Positions 15,572 to 17,372 of a stretch of DNA of 17,372 nt are shown here, one piece after another. A program made the position numbers and the translations under genes. The DNA lies in contig DATBWZ010000112.1 in the NCBI GenBank assembly GCA_036514535.1, forward strand, positions 1 to 17,372, read 5' to 3'. The notes under the pieces are model-generated. The model ran no database searches and was not told the origin of the DNA. It saw only the letters and a program-made list of their open reading frames with translations. Within the stretch, counting starts at the first letter, position 1. Each line of letters begins with the position of its first letter. The stretch is from DATBWZ01 sp036514535 (GTDB lineage Bacteria > JAMCPX01 > DATBWZ01).

Positions 15572-15893
15572 CAAGTTCTAAAATAACAAAAGATTCAAGT
15601 ATATCCTTTATATCTTCTCTCATATCAAAAAACTCCACTTCCATTCCCGGAACGGAGCCGTCGTTGCTGAATTCTACGATTTTTACAACTTTCCCATTTA
15701 ATTTGAATTTGTGCTTAACCCCTGGCAGATAAAAATCCACAAATATCTTTTCCCCTGGTTTAAAAATATTGCTAGTAATTATAAAAATACCTCCGGTGCT
15801 TATATCTTTTGAAAAACCGGTGAAGAAACTACCATCTGCAATGTATTCCACTTCTATTGAGGCAGTTTTTCGTTTATGTTTTCGCCTGTCCAT
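15537..15893 (-). CDS. Single-domain PilZ protein (probable c-di-GMP receptor)
   Basis: 118 residues, essentially one PilZ domain. Both parts of the c-di-GMP signature are intact: RxxxR at residues 4-8 (RKHKR) and DxSxxG in DISTGGIFI (about 30-35). The sequence around LPG and the pattern of the second half recall the short PilZ proteins of the Myxococcus paralogue type (TIGR02266). It would bind cyclic di-GMP in the cytoplasm and act through a partner; no partner domain is fused. The C-terminus is acidic and lysine-rich. The ATG at 15893 has AGGG about 7 nt upstream. It lies 14 nt after mqnE and overlaps mqnC, so it is co-transcribed with menaquinone genes. Confidence 0.9.
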   Translation of the reverse strand: MDRRKHKRKTASIEVEYIADGSFFTGFSKDISTGGIFIITSNIFKPGEKIFVDFYLPGVKHKFKLNGKVVKIVEFSNDGSVPGMEVEFFDMREDIKDILESFVILELDAEKDKDATDK

Positions 15894-15907
15894 TGATTTG
15901 CCCTGGA

Positions 15908-17008
15908 TTAACTATAGATCTTCAACTCATTGTAGAGTGTATCTCTTTCTACCGGAATTCTTCCTGCCGATTGAATAAACCGTATCAGTTCGTTCCGGGG
16001 AAGAAACTCCCCTGTCTGTGCCCCTGCAGAATGAGTTATCCTCTCCTCAACAACAGTCCCATCCAGATCATTGACCCCGAAATTAAGGGATATTTGCGAT
16101 AATTTTTCCCCAAGCATTATCCAAAATGCCTTTATATGTTTGAAATTATCAAGGTAAACACGCGCAAGAGCAAGGGTCTTCAGGTCCTCAACCCCTGTTG
16201 TCAGCCCTTTTTTGTTGATCCTTGTGTTTTCAGGATGGAATGCCAGCGGAATAAAAGACTGAAAGCCTCCTGTTCTGTCCTGAAGATCACGGAGCAGACT
16301 CATGTGCTGGATCCTGTCTTCCAATGTCTCAATGTGTCCGTAAAGCATAGTGGCATTGCTTCTTAATCCGGAATTGTGCGCTGTTTCCATAATCTCAAGC
16401 CAGCGTTCGCCTGAAATCTTCTTGCTGCATATATCGTTACGCACTCCTGAATTGAATATTTCCGCACCGCCGCCAGGAAGAGAACCCAGCCCTGAATCAA
16501 CCAACGCCCTGAAAACATCCTTTATAGAACGCCTTGATATTCTTGAAAAATAATCTATTTCCACAGCAGTGAAAGCCTGAATATGCAAACCGGGGAATTC
16601 ATTCTTTATCCTGTTTATAATTTCCAGATAAAACTCAAACGGCAAAGTGGGATGCAGACCGCCGACAATATGCACCTCGGTTGCGCCATCACTTGCTGCC
16701 GCCCCTGCCGCGCTCATAACCTCGGACATGCTCATCAAATACGCATCGCTGTCCGATTCATCCCTGCCAAAAGCACAGAGTTGGCACTTGTTAATGCAAA
16801 TATTTGTTGGGTTTATGTGCCTGTTTACAACAAAATATACCTTTTCGCCGTTTTTCCGCCTGTTAACATAATCAGCAAGTTCGCCAATGCTCAGCAGATC
16901 ATTTGAACGGAAAAGATCCAGCGCTTCCTCATCGGAAAGCCTCGTGCCCGAATAGACCTTTTCTCTTATTTCCCTAATATTGCTATCTTCAGCGGCAGAA
17001 CTTTTCAT
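15908..17008 (-). CDS. mqnE: Aminodeoxyfutalosine synthase (radical SAM)
   Basis: MqnE adds the adenosyl radical of SAM to 3-[(1-carboxyvinyl)oxy]benzoate, giving aminofutalosine, an early step of the futalosine menaquinone pathway. The protein has 366 residues. VYFVVNRHINPTNI leads into the cluster motif CINKCQLC (C71, C75, C78), followed by AFGRDE. Later come VGGLHPTLPFEFY, IQAFTAVEI, LPGGGAEIF, SNATMLYGHIE and SFIPLAFHPENT, all characteristic of MqnE rather than MqnC. The ATG at 17008 has no Shine-Dalgarno; a strong promoter ends only about 10 nt upstream. It is the first gene of the mqnE-pilZ-mqnC unit. Other pathway genes (mqnA, mqnB, mqnD) are not in the window. Confidence 0.95.
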   Translation of the reverse strand: MKSSAAEDSNIREIREKVYSGTRLSDEEALDLFRSNDLLSIGELADYVNRRKNGEKVYFVVNRHINPTNICINKCQLCAFGRDESDSDAYLMSMSEVMSAAGAAASDGATEVHIVGGLHPTLPFEFYLEIINRIKNEFPGLHIQAFTAVEIDYFSRISRRSIKDVFRALVDSGLGSLPGGGAEIFNSGVRNDICSKKISGERWLEIMETAHNSGLRSNATMLYGHIETLEDRIQHMSLLRDLQDRTGGFQSFIPLAFHPENTRINKKGLTTGVEDLKTLALARVYLDNFKHIKAFWIMLGEKLSQISLNFGVNDLDGTVVEERITHSAGAQTGEFLPRNELIRFIQSAGRIPVERDTLYNELKIYS

Positions 17009-17018
17009 ATATTAGTTT

Positions 17019-17047
17019 ATAATATAATATAAATCCGACCCTGTCAA
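17019..17047 (-). promoter_or_regulatory. Sigma70-type promoter of the mqnE-pilZ-mqnC operon
   Basis: TTGACA (17042-17047, consensus -35), a 17-base spacer and TATTAT (17019-17024, 5 of 6 matches) lie just before mqnE. The predicted transcription start, about 17012, leaves a leader of only about 4 nt. Confidence 0.75.
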
Positions 17048-17080
17048 TCAGAGGGAGAGCAGATTTATAGGTATCCTGCA

Positions 17081-17114
17081 AAATAAAAAGGCAGCAATTA
17101 AGATTGCTGCCTTT
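17081..17114 (-). terminator. Rho-independent terminator of hppA
   Basis: On the minus strand a 12-bp perfect stem (arms 17103-17114 and 17087-17098, core GGCAGCAAT) with a 4-base loop is followed by TTATTTT. It lies 25 nt after the hppA stop and separates hppA from the mqnE promoter. Confidence 0.92.
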
Positions 17115-17139
17115 ATGCCACATTTATAATAAAATATTC

Positions 17140-17372
17140 TCAAATAAACAGAGGCGCGAGCACCAGTGTAATTGTTGAAAGCATTTTTATCAGCACATGG
17201 AGCGATGGCCCTGCTGTATCCTTGAAGGGGTCGCCGACCGTATCGCCAACCACTGCTGCCTTGTGCGCGTCGGATTTCTTTCCGCCGTAATTGCCTGCCT
17301 CAATGAACTTCTTGGCATTGTCCCATGCCCCGCCGCCGTTGTTCAAAAAGGTTGCCATCAGGATTCCACATA
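17140..17372 (-). CDS. hppA: Membrane-bound proton/sodium-pumping pyrophosphatase, C-terminal end (partial)
   Basis: The C-terminal 76 residues or so of a V-type pyrophosphatase, which couples hydrolysis of inorganic pyrophosphate to ion transport across the cytoplasmic membrane. The visible sequence has NNGGGAWDNAKKFIE and GDTVGDPFKDTAGPSLHVLIKM, among the most conserved segments of the family (substrate/Mg2+-binding Asp and Lys residues), then a last hydrophobic helix ending PLFI. The gene continues beyond the right edge; an internal ATG near 17358 is not the true start. Residues that decide potassium dependence and H+ versus Na+ specificity lie outside the window. It is followed by a strong terminator. 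Confidence 0.96.
   Translation of the reverse strand, partial: CGILMATFLNNGGGAWDNAKKFIEAGNYGGKKSDAHKAAVVGDTVGDPFKDTAGPSLHVLIKMLSTITLVLAPLFI

Noticed and set aside
17140..17358. A complete 72-residue small membrane protein starting at an ATG near 17358
   Set aside because: The frame continues upstream to the window edge with hppA-like residues and the sequence matches the conserved C-terminus of membrane pyrophosphatases.
1..17372. CRISPR arrays, insertion sequences, phage genes or attachment sites
   Set aside because: No regularly spaced repeats, transposase or integrase motifs were seen. The single tRNA has no repeat of its 3' end nearby that would mark an integrated element.

Overview
The window looks like a chromosomal segment from a diderm, moderately AT-rich bacterium. 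The evidence is an SLT-type transglycosylase with a lipobox, a predicted outer-membrane barrel, the futalosine route to menaquinone, a membrane pyrophosphatase, a PilZ protein and a DUF4388-type signalling protein. That mixture would suit Nitrospirota or a Desulfobacterota-like lineage. The placement is inference; no rRNA gene is present to test it.

Left half (1-8331, all minus strand). A long co-oriented cluster starts at a good sigma70-type promoter (8303-8331) and reads rpsU, yqeY, a NIF3/DUF34 gene, dnaG, rpoD, a CAT-anticodon tRNA, a C4 zinc-ribbon coiled-coil gene, ispA and dxs, which runs off the left edge. This is the macromolecular synthesis operon (ribosomal protein S21, primase, principal sigma factor) extended into isoprenoid synthesis. 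Gaps are short or negative and I see no terminator inside it. The tRNA begins on the last base of the rpoD stop codon, the most curious detail of the window.

Centre (8357-11916). A plus-strand lipoprotein lytic transglycosylase with a TPR-like stalk is transcribed divergently from rpsU. It converges on a minus-strand gene for an unnamed outer-membrane beta-barrel. A 178-base gap (11739-11916) upstream of the barrel gene holds a 9-bp hairpin and a short coding-like stretch.

Right half (11917-17372, all minus strand). mqnE, a small PilZ gene and mqnC form a tight operon. It is followed by an 853-residue protein with a degenerate receiver, a DUF4388-like domain, a transmembrane helix and a TPR region, and then by the barrel gene. 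Upstream of mqnE a strong intrinsic terminator closes hppA, of which only the C-terminal end is in the window.

Together, ispA and dxs supply the prenyl side chain of menaquinone and mqnE and mqnC build its ring, from two separate transcription units. The c-di-GMP-type PilZ protein, the receiver/DUF4388/TPR protein and the barrel could form an envelope signalling or export module, but that is a hypothesis. No CRISPR array, insertion sequence or phage gene was seen, and no gene-free stretch exceeds 300 bases.
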